From the NCBI GenBank assembly GCA_002205965.3, contig NADL03000616.1:186001-250000 (forward strand): a stretch of DNA of 64,000 bases, in the 5' to 3' direction. Under the pieces are notes generated by a model. The model had not been told where the DNA came from, did not search any database, and saw nothing but the letters and a program-made list of their open reading frames with translations. Below are positions 1 to 9,993 of the stretch, piece after piece (the stretch's first letter is position 1; every line of letters begins with the position of its first letter). Position numbers and translations under genes: made by a program. Origin of the DNA: Kappaphycus alvarezii. Its lineage: Eukaryota > Rhodophyta > Florideophyceae > Gigartinales > Solieriaceae.

Positions 1-609
1 ATCCAAGAAACTGACCGGGGTAGGAAATCTGAGGGCAACCAAGGGGTTACTATCACGTTGTATGTGTGAGGATCGCCCCTGTGTGGAAGCTGTCTTCGCC
101 CGCAGGTGTTATTGCCGAAGGTGCTTGAGGGCGGTGGAAACGCTTATGGCATTTTTTGATTTATCCACCTCGTCTGGATTGAGAGGAGCGATCTCGTTCG
201 CTATTTCCGTGCCTTTATGCTCTAACCCTCTCTCTCGCTTGGTACCCAAGGTTCGTATCTCTCAAAACAGAAGAATTGACTGAGAAGCCTCAGTATGGCT
301 CAATGGTATTATCTGAGGTTTTTGTAAGTTGCAATCACGCCGTCGGTTACCGTCGGGCTCCCTTTCACTTCATTGTGCAAAGGGTGCAAAAACTTGAATT
401 GGCTAAACTCTTGCTCTGGGCAAACGCAAGAGGTCACGTGTGGGCGTATCCCAAACGGGATTTATGAGTCGTGGGAGAGTGAGCCCTCTCTGCCTAAATT
501 TATAGCGATCATTATCTTACGAGGACTGGTTCAATTTTGTTGGCTAGTTGACCGGCTGGGTTTTTGAACTGCGTGGCAGCTGGGGAGCAGCCCTCCCATA
601 CACCGTGCT

Positions 610-1759
610 TTGTCTGTGAAGTTTGCAGAATCTGGAGGAAGGTTTGAGCTGGCCTTTCAGCCCCTAAGCATCCGGCCTACTAATAAAAAGAACAAGTTGG
701 AGGAAGTCAATCAGTTGTTGGATGGACACGATGAGGATGTGATCGAGGTGTTCTGTGCAATGGTCTTCGGTAAAGCACAGAGCCTTAGTGCAACGCATGC
801 AAAGAAGTTATGGGAGTATCTCTTCCACCTTATCAAGGACTGCGGTGAGTTTCCTGGACATGAAATCCTCACTGCAAAGGAGTGCTTGGAGAGACTGGGC
901 AATGGCATATGGCCCGTTACGCCCTTAGAGGAAGAGGAACTTCCTAAGGCGGGTTCTATCACAGCTGGTGAGGCATCCACTGAGGAAGACGAGGTCGAGG
1001 TCGTCAAAGAAAAAAAGCAAGATGATCCAATGAAAACCTTAACCAGCATGGTAACCAGTATGGCCGGGAGTATTGACGCGAGTGGAAAGTTAATAAATAT
1101 ACTGGTTGGAGGCCAAGAAGACCAAGGCCACTAGCTCCAAACCAGAAGGGATCCACAAGCTCCTGGAATCACGTGCAGGGTTTGAGGATGACGACTCTAG
1201 CTCCCCGTCTTCTTCGGAATCTGAGTCCGAGGACGATAGGGATCTTTTTGCCCTTGTTGAACGAAATTTGCAGAAAGAAAAAGAAGGGTAAGAAGAAGCT
1301 TAGTGCCGCGGAACGGCAGAAGACTCGCGCTGAAAACGTGGATCTTACTGTGACGGTCACAGGAGGTACGCTGAATATCAACGTTGAGGAGGAAGACAAG
1401 ATCGGTGCGGCAACGGCATACCGATGGATAGTAGCGGACAACAGTATCACGGACCACTTCTGCCTCTTACAGGTGCCAAGCCCGAATAGGCTTGACATCA
1501 AGAGGAGTCGGATGGAGGCCATGGAGTGGGCTCGTGCTATGGACGTCCGCATCGCTCACCGCGGCTGGAAAAGGTGTGTCGTGAGCCGGACTTCGAGATT
1601 GCCATCCGAAGGTTGCTTGGACTTGAGATTATGATGAGCCAGGGAACGTGGGACTATGCCCGTCATATTTTGGAGTCGTCCTCCGGTCACAACCCGACGC
1701 TCCATGACTTGATAGGTAGAGTTATGCGTTCTGCTAAGGTTGCCGAGTATATGGAGTAG
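610..1759 (+). pseudogene. Gag-like region of the DIRS-like element
   Basis: The first segment (610-1134, opening on TTG) has a compact mixed helical region followed by an acidic and lysine-rich tail. It continues in other frames: an acidic serine/glutamate stretch (about 1180-1290), a lysine-rich patch (about 1270-1320) and a C-terminal part reaching a stop near 1759 that contains the segment RLEKVCREPDFEIAIRRLL. I do not recognise a named domain. The call rests on position just upstream of a reverse transcriptase, where tyrosine-recombinase elements keep gag, and on the acidic/basic composition. At least three frame changes are needed to read it through, so it is broken or poorly sequenced. 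Confidence 0.35.
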
Positions 1760-2093
1760 GCCTCAAAGCGCTCTCATGAGGATAAGCCTGGGGCCGGAGT
1801 CAGTAGAACTTAAGGTTAGACAATGGTTGAATCAGCGGATCGCAGGGATCTTTTCCCTTTGCTTTGCCCAATAAATTATATTTCCTGCCAAAAGTTTTCA
1901 CGTAGCAGTAGACTCAGACAGAGACAAGCCAGAAAGAAGCGAATTGCGGTAGAGGCCAGACGAGTTATTTGCGCACTGATTTTCATTTACAGTAGGGACC
2001 CTTACTATTATTATTTATTTAACGGCGATAAATGATTCCTCGCTACCTAGGGCTAAGCGGGGAAAGGGAACTGCGATCCAGGGAAACGTTTTT

Positions 2094-3240
2094 TTGTATT
2101 TAGAAGGCAGATGTCGGGAGTTTTGGCGCCGGAATAACAATTTCCGTCGGCCGCTCTCTCTCGCCACGGAAGTTTACGGTGGAATGACTGGCGTCTCTGA
2201 CTTCAATTACATTGATATGAAGAAGATCTCTCTGCCTCCGGCAGATGTTGCGGGATGCGTCAAACTCATTGACGTCCTCCCAAAACGTATGATTCCTCTA
2301 TACACAGACCCAGACACTAAGAGTCTTATACGGACTCCTACGGAACTTGAACCGAAAGAAGCGAAAAAGTGTCTCATGGTTGCCCCAAAGACTTATCCGA
2401 CAATCGTTACTGGATTGTTGGATAGAAACATTGTAGAGTTGACTGCTGAAATGCCTAAGGAGATCAATGGCCTCTTTGCGGTGCCTAAGGACCAAACTCG
2501 TCAGCGTTTAATTCTAGACGCTCGACGTGGGAATTTTCACTTCAATCACCCTGCTGATGGTGAAATGCCTCACTTCGGACTGTTCACGCAGTTGAAATCT
2601 GTCTCAGATGAGTTGATTTAGACAGGGAAACTCGATATTGATAAATACTACCATAGGTTGGCCTTACCCGAACAATTTCGAGTCTACTTCGGATTACCTG
2701 TTGTAGTCATTGAAGGTCAAAGGTTTTGGCCGCGATATCTGGTTTTACGTATGGGTTGGTCCCATTCTGTGGAAGTAGGTCCCATTCTGTGGTGGTAGGT
2801 CACTCGATCCAGGGCGAGTTGCTGCTTGGAGCCTGTACTAATCCCAAGCTCGAAATAAGTTGAGTTAATGACAAATTTATTCAGCAAATAAGATATGGAC
2901 GGTACATTGACGATTTTTTCGTTTTTGGGTATGATCGAGAGAAGGTGGATGAGTTTTACCAAACAGTGTGGAAAGCCTTTGAAGCCGTCAACTTGGATCC
3001 TAAACCATCCAAGTGAAAGGCCCCAAACCTCTCCACAAAGTCAATCTTGGGAATCCAGTGGCGGCCTAATGGTCATCTTGAGCCGAACCCGGAGAATATG
3101 GCCGAGCTCATCGCTAAGACACAGCGCCTTGAGAACTCAAAAATTTGGAGTATGGTGGACCTTCAGAAGGTACTTGGTTCTTGGAATTGGTTCATATTGC
3201 TTAATTGGCCTTTTTTCAGTACTTCAGGATTGTTATGAGT
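2094..3240 (+). pseudogene. Reverse transcriptase of the DIRS-like element
   Basis: Synthesises cDNA from the element RNA. Visible RT blocks: INGLFAVPKDQ followed by RLILDARRGNFHF (fingers/palm start), then LDIDKYYHRLALPEQFRVYF (catalytic Asp of block A) and RYGRYIDDFFVFG with the YIDD box at about 2891-2929. An in-frame TAG at about 2619 separates the first block from block A. A 20-nt tandem duplication at 2758-2797 then shifts the frame from block A to the YIDD block; removing one copy puts both in the same frame, leaving one further in-frame TGA. The RLI-DAR block and the ALPEQFRVYF-type palm resemble RTs of tyrosine-recombinase elements rather than copia or gypsy RTs. Not functional as written. 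Confidence 0.75.
2758..2797 (+). repeat. 20-nt tandem duplication inside the RT
   Basis: Two adjacent 20-nt units (2758-2777 and 2778-2797), each beginning GGTCCCATTCTGTGG and differing only at two positions near the end. The duplication adds a number of bases not divisible by three and explains the frame change between RT block A and the YIDD box. Confidence 0.85.
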
Positions 3241-3275
3241 GAATTCATTCCCTCAACGAGACATACGTCCCGAAA

Positions 3276-3591
3276 ATGGATGATCGTGCCGAACTTCGGC
3301 TTTTAGTAACGTTGGCTCCGTTAATTCATTATGATATCACAGAAAACCAAGGAAGTTACATGCTTGTCTCCGATGCTTCCTCGAAAAAGGGGGCACCATG
3401 TACGCCCCTCACATTCCGTGGCATCCGAGTCAGGCACAGCTCGTTTCGAAATTCTCTACGAATATCCTCTCGGAGGTGAAAGTTCCCGATTTACCTTGGC
3501 GATTAATTGCTGCAAAGCTTGGAAATTTCCCCAGTATATAAACTTTCTGAACGGTCAAACTACTTTGAGGGGCCTTCGCTTTCTCGCTTGA
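3276..3591 (+). pseudogene. RNase H-like remnant of the DIRS-like element
   Basis: The frame at 3276-3479 contains YMLVSDASSKKGA, which looks like the first catalytic Asp block of a retroelement RNase H (a strand ending in Asp-Ala-Ser). The rest of the domain is spread over other frames (for example LPWRLIAAKLGNF) and no complete DEDD set can be traced. It sits between the RT and the tyrosine recombinase, the expected position in DIRS elements. Confidence 0.5.
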
Positions 3592-3693
3592 CAAAATAAG
3601 ACTACTTTTCGCAGGAATAAAGTGCTCACATATTCAAAGTCATTTATTATCTGTTAACAAAGGGGCGATCGCGTTCTCCTGGTTTGCGGCGTT

Positions 3694-4743
3694 TTGCTCA
3701 AAATATTGCAGCAATTTCTCTCTCCTGCGCCATTCGACTTACCCCGATCTGGATTCCCTCTGAACAAAATCCCGCCGATGGCCCCTCCAGATCGCTTTAA
3801 ACTCGTCAACGCGAGTGTAAGTCCGCAAACCATTAAGGAGTACCGACTCGCCTTTAAAGATTTTCTCTGTTTCTGTACTATGAAAAAGCATTCTCTAGAC
3901 AACTTTGATGATATAGACGATTTTTTGGTATATTACATACACTACCTTTTCTACTTCGATGATACGCAACAACATAAGAGCCTTGCATGGAAAACGGTCT
4001 CGTCTTTGAAGTTCTTCTCCCCCGAGTTGTCAACTAAAATGCTCATGTCCCCTAAAGCACTTCGCGGCTGGGATCGATGCGCTCCCAGCCAGCAATACAC
4101 ACCATGTCCACAAAAATTGGCGCTTGGAACCGCTTACTACTTGCTCCGCCAGGATGAGTTTTCAATGGCTGTCGCCGTGCTGCTCTCTCATGAATGTTAT
4201 CTTCGCCACAATGAATGTCGTTTATTACGTCGAAATCAAATATTTTTCGAGCCAAGTCCCAAATACTCCGTATTTGCTACGATTTTGCTACCCGTCACCG
4301 AGTCCCGAAAGTCCCAATTTGTCACTATAAGATCCCTTTTCATCTGTTCTCTCCTGAAATGCCTTATCGCTTTCGTGAAACCAGCTCCACACGACCGAGT
4401 ATTCTACTTCAGCCAAGAAGTGTTCCACCGGGCCATTCACAACGTGGTTCGGCACCCGTCTGGTTTTCATCTGTCTAGATTGGTCATTACGCCGCATTCA
4501 ATGCGGTATGGAGAAGCCACGCACGACTTTCACTCTGGAAGGTTAACTATGCTCGATATTCACCATCGTGACCGTTGGTACTGCTTCAAGACAACTGATC
4601 ACTACGTTCGAGCCGGAGCAATGGAGCTCGTCAAACTACAATTTCCTGAAGAAGTCCGCACGATTCTCTCCCGGTTGCACGCTGCTCCGGGACGCTTCTT
4701 CAATGTCCCTGGTGTCAGTACGGGATGGGATAGTCAAGGTTGA
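3694..4743 (+). CDS. Tyrosine recombinase (DIRS-type integrase)
   Basis: Would integrate circular cDNA of the element by site-specific strand exchange through a phosphotyrosine intermediate. The 349-residue frame shows an N-terminal helical SAM-like region with PQTIKEYRLAFKDFLCFC (about residues 45-65) and a C-terminal catalytic domain. Catalytic candidates are the first Arg in LRHNECRLLRRNQI (about 170-185), the H-x-x-R box in PHSMRYGEATHDF (about 268-280), a Trp in HHRDRW, and the nucleophile Tyr in DHYVRAGA (about 307). All key residues appear present. The true start is unclear; MAPPDRF at about 3778 is a possible internal start. It is the only intact frame of the element. A phage or Crypton recombinase is less likely because an RT lies just upstream. 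Confidence 0.85.
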   Translation: MLKILQQFLSPAPFDLPRSGFPLNKIPPMAPPDRFKLVNASVSPQTIKEYRLAFKDFLCFCTMKKHSLDNFDDIDDFLVYYIHYLFYFDDTQQHKSLAWKTVSSLKFFSPELSTKMLMSPKALRGWDRCAPSQQYTPCPQKLALGTAYYLLRQDEFSMAVAVLLSHECYLRHNECRLLRRNQIFFEPSPKYSVFATILLPVTESRKSQFVTIRSLFICSLLKCLIAFVKPAPHDRVFYFSQEVFHRAIHNVVRHPSGFHLSRLVITPHSMRYGEATHDFHSGRLTMLDIHHRDRWYCFKTTDHYVRAGAMELVKLQFPEEVRTILSRLHAAPGRFFNVPGVSTGWDSQG

Positions 4744-5286
4744 CCCGGATCTTCCGGGTCCACGCCCAGAGTTGGAGCTCTGGATCCTTTGAATGCCTCG
4801 CGGCTTCAAAGAGAAGACAAGTTGATTAAACCATTGTTGTTGTTCTTTCAAAATGGGAGTTTTGTTCAAGTATTCAACCTTAGAGTGACGTTAGACAAGA
4901 AGGATGTATTTGGCGAAAACATTATTCAGTGAACTTGTTGAATCGAATAGTCTTTCGCCCTGAATGTTTAAAGAGGATTCAGCCGCATTGGAGCAGATGA
5001 GGCAAGCGAGAGGTATCAGAAAAATTATGAGGGAATTCTTCCGGCTGTACACGACCATGTAAGCAATCATAACCAACCTGGCTCAGTACTGTATGGTGCT
5101 GTACTGTACTGTACAGTACTGTACGTACTGTACTGTACCGTACGGCGACAAAAGCGGATCAAATCATCATCAGTACAAGAAACTCTGCGCAGCAATCGTC
5201 TGCTAGCTTCATCTCCTCTAGACCTCAGTTGGTACAGCCACAGCGGCCCGTAACCTCAGCATATATTTCCACTGCATTAACCAACT
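4744..5286. other. Intergenic, putative RPP30 promoter region
   Basis: No gene is supported here. It holds the 3' flank of the tyrosine-recombinase element and, at 5084-5143, a dense cluster of GTAC palindromes about 145 bp before the RPP30 start codon. Confidence 0.6.
5084..5143. repeat. GTAC-palindrome cluster upstream of RPP30
   Basis: About 60 bp made almost wholly of overlapping GTACTGTAC / GTACAGTAC units, self-complementary and able to form hairpins. The same motif recurs upstream of several other genes in the window. Confidence 0.8.
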
Positions 5287-6541
5287 ATGTTTTACGACCT
5301 AGATCTTCATTTTGACCAAAAAGCCAGAGAAAAAGCTATTCAAACCCTTCAACGGCTCGGCTACGACGTAGTTGCCTTTACCACCACCATCGCAAATGCT
5401 ACCAAGTTTCCCGCCGACATGCTACCGCAAGGCGAACCACAACAGCCGTCAGAAAAAGCTGTCCGTCCAGTACGTCTCCGTACTATCATCAATTTCTCCA
5501 TCCTCTCGTTGAATTCCCCACCCCTACCTTCCCCATCACCTGACTTGCTGTTGTAATCCTCCATTTCCTACCCTTGTGGCCACGCAGACCCGCTTTCATA
5601 CCGACCCCAACTTCCGCAAGAAACAACTCGTCGTGCTGGAGCGCGTCACCATTGTCATCAGCCACACCGCCCAGGTATGCAACCACTGCCATATCCACAA
5701 ATATCTCCACGTAGTCCAATCGTGAACCACTGCACGCCACAGAGTCACGCCTGACAAGAACCTCCTTGACCCCTGACTTGCGCCCCCTGCAACTCTCAGC
5801 TGGGCCTCTTGAGCTCGCCGTTACTCTCCAACTTTGACCTCGTTGCCGTGCGCCCAACTACCGAGAAGCTGTTTCAACAATGCCTGTCATTCGATATCGA
5901 CATTGTCAGCCTGTCACTGGATCGTCGTCAGCACTTTCAATTGAAGAGACCTCAAGTGCACGTTGCTGCGGAAAAGGTCCGTTTCAGTCTCAATGCCCCA
6001 CAGATTTCTTTGGCGTAGAACCGCAACAAACTGACTTTACCATCTCTCCGTGCAGGGTATTGTGTTCGAGGTTCCGTATGCCGCAGCCTTACGCGACGTA
6101 GATTCGAGGCGCTTTCTTGTCTCAAACACGGGATCCATGTGCAGAGCTACAAAAGGGAAACACATAATCCTGTCGAGTGGTGCACGCAATGCTATGGTAC
6201 GCTTGCCCCAAACCCGCTCCACTAAGGTTGGCTGATGGCGACTGAGAATGCTGACCAAAATATTCTGCTCGCACTGTGAAATGCACTCGTCCCGTTCAAT
6301 CTGCGATCTTGATGTGACAACCTCATCACGAAAGGAACTGCGCGGGCCTTACGATGTAATGAACCTCGGTGTCCTGTTTGACATGTCTCCAGAGCACTCC
6401 CGCGCAGCGATTACTACGCTCGCTGAGGATACGGTCGCCCATGGTGACACGAGGGCAAATACTTTTAAGGGTATTGTAAGACTTGAGGAGGTCGACAGGA
6501 CAGACGTTGTAGAGTCGGAGGCGCAGCCAATGGAATCCTGA
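5287..6541 (+). CDS. RPP30: RNase P/MRP protein subunit p30 (RPP30/Rpp1)
   Basis: Protein subunit of nuclear RNase P and RNase MRP, acting in tRNA 5' maturation and rRNA processing. Five exons give 264 residues, close to the usual length: 5287-5469, 5588-5674, 5800-5976, 6056-6196, 6335-6541. All introns are GT...AG, 79-138 nt, and all fall in phase 0. Diagnostic blocks: MFYDLDLHFD at the N-terminus, FDLVAVRPTTEKLFQQCL and DIDIVSLSLDRRQHFQLKRP in exon 3, GIVFEVPYAAALRD in exon 4, and the highly conserved ELRGPYDVMNLGVLFDM in exon 5, followed by AVAHGDTR-like residues. It is a metal-free TIM-barrel-fold (PHP-like) protein by family. The last acceptor lacks a clear pyrimidine tract. The gene converges on the membrane-protein gene about 100 bp downstream. 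Confidence 0.93.
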
Positions 6542-6643
6542 CAACTGACAGCAAGGATGGATAAAGTGGATGGATGCGTAGCAAGTAAAGCGACCGAGCA
6601 ATGTGATTACGGGTAGGGTGCGGCGGAAAGGCGTGTGTTGACT

Positions 6644-7258
6644 TCATGATTTGGGGAGCAGAGGCGAGCGCTCGCGTGGGTAATTAGTGCTTGAGGCAGC
6701 AGTGCTGTCTGCCGCTGGGTCATGATCGAAAAAGTAATCGACCCAGGAATGAGCAAGATATTTTGTGATGTGACAGCCACAGCATACAATTGCAAGAAGC
6801 ACAGCGGCGAGTATAGTAAAGGTGGTGGCAACTGCATAGTACTTGAGTATGGCGGCGACGACCGCAACAGCAGCGACAACGAGCGGGCCGGCAAGGGCAT
6901 AATCCCTGCCCACATCAAGGGCACTGTCGACCAGCTTAAAAATGAGGCGGCGGGCGAATCTGTTATGTTGAGGGCGATCGTTGGACGATTCGCGTTGGCT
7001 CAGTGATGAGGCGGCTTTTTCGTCGTCGGTTTCGACAATGAGTTCGGTAATGGCATCTTTCTTGGAGTTGACGTAATAAACGGCACACAAGGCGACGAGG
7101 AGGACGAGGAAAACAAGGGGAGGGTAAATGTAAAAGAAGAGAAGGGAGAGAAGAAAGGCGGCAAGCGCAATGAGAAGGAGGGATGTGATGTGTATGATGT
7201 TGACGGCATTAGAAATGAGTTGGAGAGCTCGATCAATACGATCTTGAAGGGACGGCAT
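6644..7258 (-). CDS. Four-helix membrane protein, possibly reticulon-like
   Basis: A 204-residue single-exon frame starting MPSLQDRIDRALQ; the reading frame continues open upstream of this Met, but the upstream part is basic and unlike the rest. Two closely spaced hydrophobic pairs are visible, about residues 24-44 with 47-63, and 121-138 with 141-162, separated by an acidic then arginine-rich linker. The C-terminus is short and polar (SPLLPKS). Paired hairpin-like segments recall reticulon/ARL6IP1-type ER-shaping proteins, but I see no diagnostic family motif, so the function is open. It lies downstream of, and on the same strand as, the SUN gene and converges with RPP30. Confidence 0.65.
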   Translation of the reverse strand: MPSLQDRIDRALQLISNAVNIIHITSLLLIALAAFLLSLLFFYIYPPLVFLVLLVALCAVYYVNSKKDAITELIVETDDEKAASSLSQRESSNDRPQHNRFARRLIFKLVDSALDVGRDYALAGPLVVAAVAVVAAILKYYAVATTFTILAAVLLAIVCCGCHITKYLAHSWVDYFFDHDPAADSTAASSTNYPRERSPLLPKS

Positions 7259-7876
7259 GATGCGAGACTGGTGGACTGGAGAGATATGCGCTTGTTGAGA
7301 GGAGCGACTACCGCATCTAGCCAGTTGAGGTGCTACTTTCGGCTGAAAGACTTGGCGGTTTGTGAGACCGATTCTGTATTTTTTTTCTCTATTTTTGTTG
7401 TTACGCATCGCGGCCCTCTAGCCAAAACAAACTACGGTGTGACTGTGGAGGGTGAGGCCTTAGCGAAAGCGTGAAAATACAAAAGTCATTTGTACCTCAC
7501 CATGAAACGAGCAGCCCAATAAATAGTTGTGCGACAAGACTGGGTGAGTGTGGTGGCAAAATAGGCGAATTTGCGGGTGGATGCGGAGGATTTGGTGGGA
7601 GAGACCGCTAGGAAACATCAATGGTTACAACCTATCTCGATAGAATCGGCTACGTAATGGTAAGGTCAGCGACAATCTAACCGGGTGCGTACAACATTCC
7701 AGCAGTCGCCTGTCAAAAATATTCACATTGCTGCTGTCAAATTCTCAGCCAAGATGAAGAAAGACAAAGGACATACGTCGCACCAATTCTTTCAATGCAC
7801 TCACAAACCATCCACTACCATGTGCTGCTTTCTTAACACGCAAAACCCTCTACCTCAAGTCTCTACCCGAACGATG
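7259..7876. other. Intergenic between membrane-protein and SUN genes
   Basis: No supported gene. Presumably holds the promoter of the minus-strand membrane-protein gene and the 3' UTR of the SUN gene; short frames on both strands have no recognisable content. Confidence 0.5.
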
Positions 7877-9364
7877 TCATTCATGAAAACATTCAACTCG
7901 ACTTGTTTGGATATCCCTTATCCGCAATTGCGGGCATCCCTTCCTAAATCGCTTTTTCAACCTCATCCCATGCACGCGTAGCCTATACACCGATGTGTGC
8001 TTGCCGCCGTGGTTACTCAAAAACTCAAACCGCACAGCCCTCATCTCCGCCATCCTCTTCACCACAAAACTCTGCATATGCCTTCTCCCCTCATCCATCT
8101 TAAACACAAATTCACCCAACACAACCATCTCCCATTCCCCAACCGCCGCGCGACTCGCGGTCACCGGAACTCCCCACACCGGAACCTTCTCGGCGCACTC
8201 AACGTCGAAAATACACTCCTCTCCGGCGTATGCTCCACCGTCACCATTCCAACAACCACAGGTCTCGCCAATCGAATTGTCACACTCCCCCTCTCCCCCT
8301 CAAATGCCCAACAATTTCCCGGCAACACGTCAGGCTCCAACACAGCCACTGCTCTGCGCGGCAAAACTGGCGTAAAACCGCGGTCCGACAACAAGGCCAC
8401 CACATAATTCCGCGCAAACTTTCCATACATGCTCACGGTAGACGGGCTAGCCGTAGCCACACTACCCCCGCCGACCTTAACGCATAATCCGCGGGTAGCC
8501 CCTTGTCCGCTGCATACTCCTCCACAAAGCGCCCGAAATCCTGGCCGGTAGCTGCACCGGCTGCACCGACGCGATTCACAACACGATTCACCTCCTCCAC
8601 GGCCGCCCTCCGCGCCTCTGCGAGTACATCCGGCATGAGTGCGTCCAAATCGGCGCGGCTGATGGGTTGATCTTTGCGCAGCGAGGGGCGCATGCCCCCA
8701 CGCGGCAGATATGCACGTATGGTTGCGAAAACGGAGCGCACAGCAAGCCCGACGGAGGTCAAGCGGGAGGTGGAGAGGAGGCGTGTTTGGGTGAGTGTTG
8801 TCCAGACTGGTTGGCGCGCCATGCGTGCGAAATAGGGGAGGCGTGGGTAAAAGCGGGACTCGAGGAGGAGAATTGTGGGAACGGCGAGGACGAGGAGAAT
8901 GAGGCAAAGGAGGAGCGGAGTGAAGCGACGTGGTGTGCGTGATGACGAGGAGTGGGGCGGGTTGGGGTCGGTTTGAAATTGCGGATCGAGGGCGCGTCTG
9001 ACGTTTGGTTGAGGGGATGGTGAGGATGGAGGGTGGGAACGACGCCATTGTTTTGCGGCGGTACGGAAGGCGGGCCATGCATTGTGGACTGGTCTTCGGG
9101 CGGCGGAGCCGAGAATGTCAAAGAGGCTTGTGTGTGCACGTTGGGCGGCCTTGTCACGGGTGATGGGGGAGGATTGATCCTCGGCGAGGATGTGGGGGAG
9201 TTTTGGTAGCGAGTGCGACGGGGGTTCTGTGGCGGGGGCAGGAAGGAGGCGTCGGATTCAACGACGTAGCCACTGCCGTAGAGGGAGTAGGCACCGGGTT
9301 GAGAGAGACCGGGGGTGGCTTGGCGTTTGCGACGGAGACGCTCGGAACGACGGGCTGTACTCAT
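7877..9364 (-). CDS. SUN-domain protein (nuclear envelope LINC complex), frame-broken
   Basis: Inner-nuclear-membrane protein whose SUN domain binds KASH partners in the perinuclear space. The start is MSTARRSERLRRKRQ (9364), a basic nucleoplasmic tail rich in Pro/Ser. One transmembrane helix, FTPLLLCLILLVLAVPTILL, lies at about 8860-8920. The SUN domain runs from DYALRSAG (about 8480) through VLEPDVLPGNCWAFEGERG to GGKHTSVYRLRVHG near the C-terminus; the GNCWAFEG block and the Tyr-Arg-x-Arg-Val-His-Gly end are diagnostic. Reading it needs three frame changes, each equal to one missing base: between about 9240 and 8935 (position uncertain), in the C-run at 8465-8469, and at about 8175-8185. 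With one base added at the last two places the SUN sequence is continuous. Either assembly deletions or an early pseudogene. Confidence 0.85.
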
Positions 9365-9993
9365 GATGTGGGGGTGGAGTTATTTGGGAGAGGAGTGGAG
9401 TGGATTGAGATTGTGTTGTGTTCCTTTGCGGTGAAGACGAGAGGACTAACTTTTGGACAGCGCAAGTATTTCACGACCTAGGCGAAGGAGGGTCGGTGGG
9501 GAGTCGGATGGGCGGGAAAAAAAAAGCAACGTCTCACAAGATACAAACTGCAAAGTGCAGTGGCAGTGCACAGTTGTGTTATTTTCTATATTATTATTTT
9601 TTTTTTGAAGTGCACGCCTCTGGACTGTTAGCGCACAGTCAGAACGAATGGAATCCGTTTCAAACCCAAATTGAATACGTTTAAACTGCACCTAAACTGC
9701 CCGCCAAAAATGCCCTCATAAAGCCTTTTACAGTACATATTGTACTCGAGAGATGATGCGATCCAATTCATTTACTGTACAGTACAGTACATGATCATGC
9801 GATCCACGAATAATAATTACCAGTTTAATTTGTCAATTGCAATCTCTACACAAATCTCCCTCCACCTTGCCGCTGCAACAAATTGTTGCTATTCTTGCGA
9901 GTATTTCCTCGGCTGCACCACCAAATCAATGATTCCAAAATCCGTCCAGCTCTCCATACTCGAGCAGCTCTCAGTCCCTTGACCCACAATCCC
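9365..9993. promoter_or_regulatory. Divergent intergenic region between SUN and plastid-protein genes
   Basis: About 630 bp between two divergently read genes, so it should hold both promoters. It contains an A run and a T run (about 9521-9530 and 9594-9606) and the GTAC motif at 9728-9747 and 9771-9793. No TATA box could be assigned with confidence. Confidence 0.5.
9728..9793. repeat. GTAC-palindrome cluster
   Basis: TTTACAGTACATATTGTACT at 9728-9747 and TTTACTGTACAGTACAGTAC at 9771-9790, the latter containing the perfect palindrome TACTGTACAGTA. Confidence 0.75.

Larger units (their letters stand above)
610..4743 (+). mobile_element. DIRS-like tyrosine-recombinase retrotransposon, degenerate
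   Basis: A gag-like region (610-1759), a reverse transcriptase (2094-3240), an RNase H remnant (3276-3591) and a tyrosine recombinase (3694-4743) lie in this order on one strand. RT followed by a tyrosine recombinase instead of a DDE integrase is the hallmark of the DIRS order, and no LTR pair is visible around it. The element carries in-frame stops and a 20-nt duplication in the RT, so it is not autonomous as it stands. Bases 1-609 are probably its 5' part or flank; I see no terminal repeats, so both ends are uncertain. DIRS versus Ngaro/PAT-type subclass cannot be settled by eye. Confidence 0.72.

Noticed and set aside
3694-4743. Phage integrase or bacterial contamination
   Set aside because: The recombinase directly follows an RT and RNase H remnant on the same strand, and eukaryotic intron-containing genes flank it.
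5084-5143. CRISPR array or tandem microsatellite
   Set aside because: The units are overlapping palindromes without spacers and recur as isolated motifs across non-coding DNA; it is not a spaced-repeat array.
8161-9078. 305-codon minus-strand frame as one gene
   Set aside because: Only its C-terminal third encodes the SUN domain; the upstream part is an arginine-rich shadow of the true frame, which carries the membrane helix.
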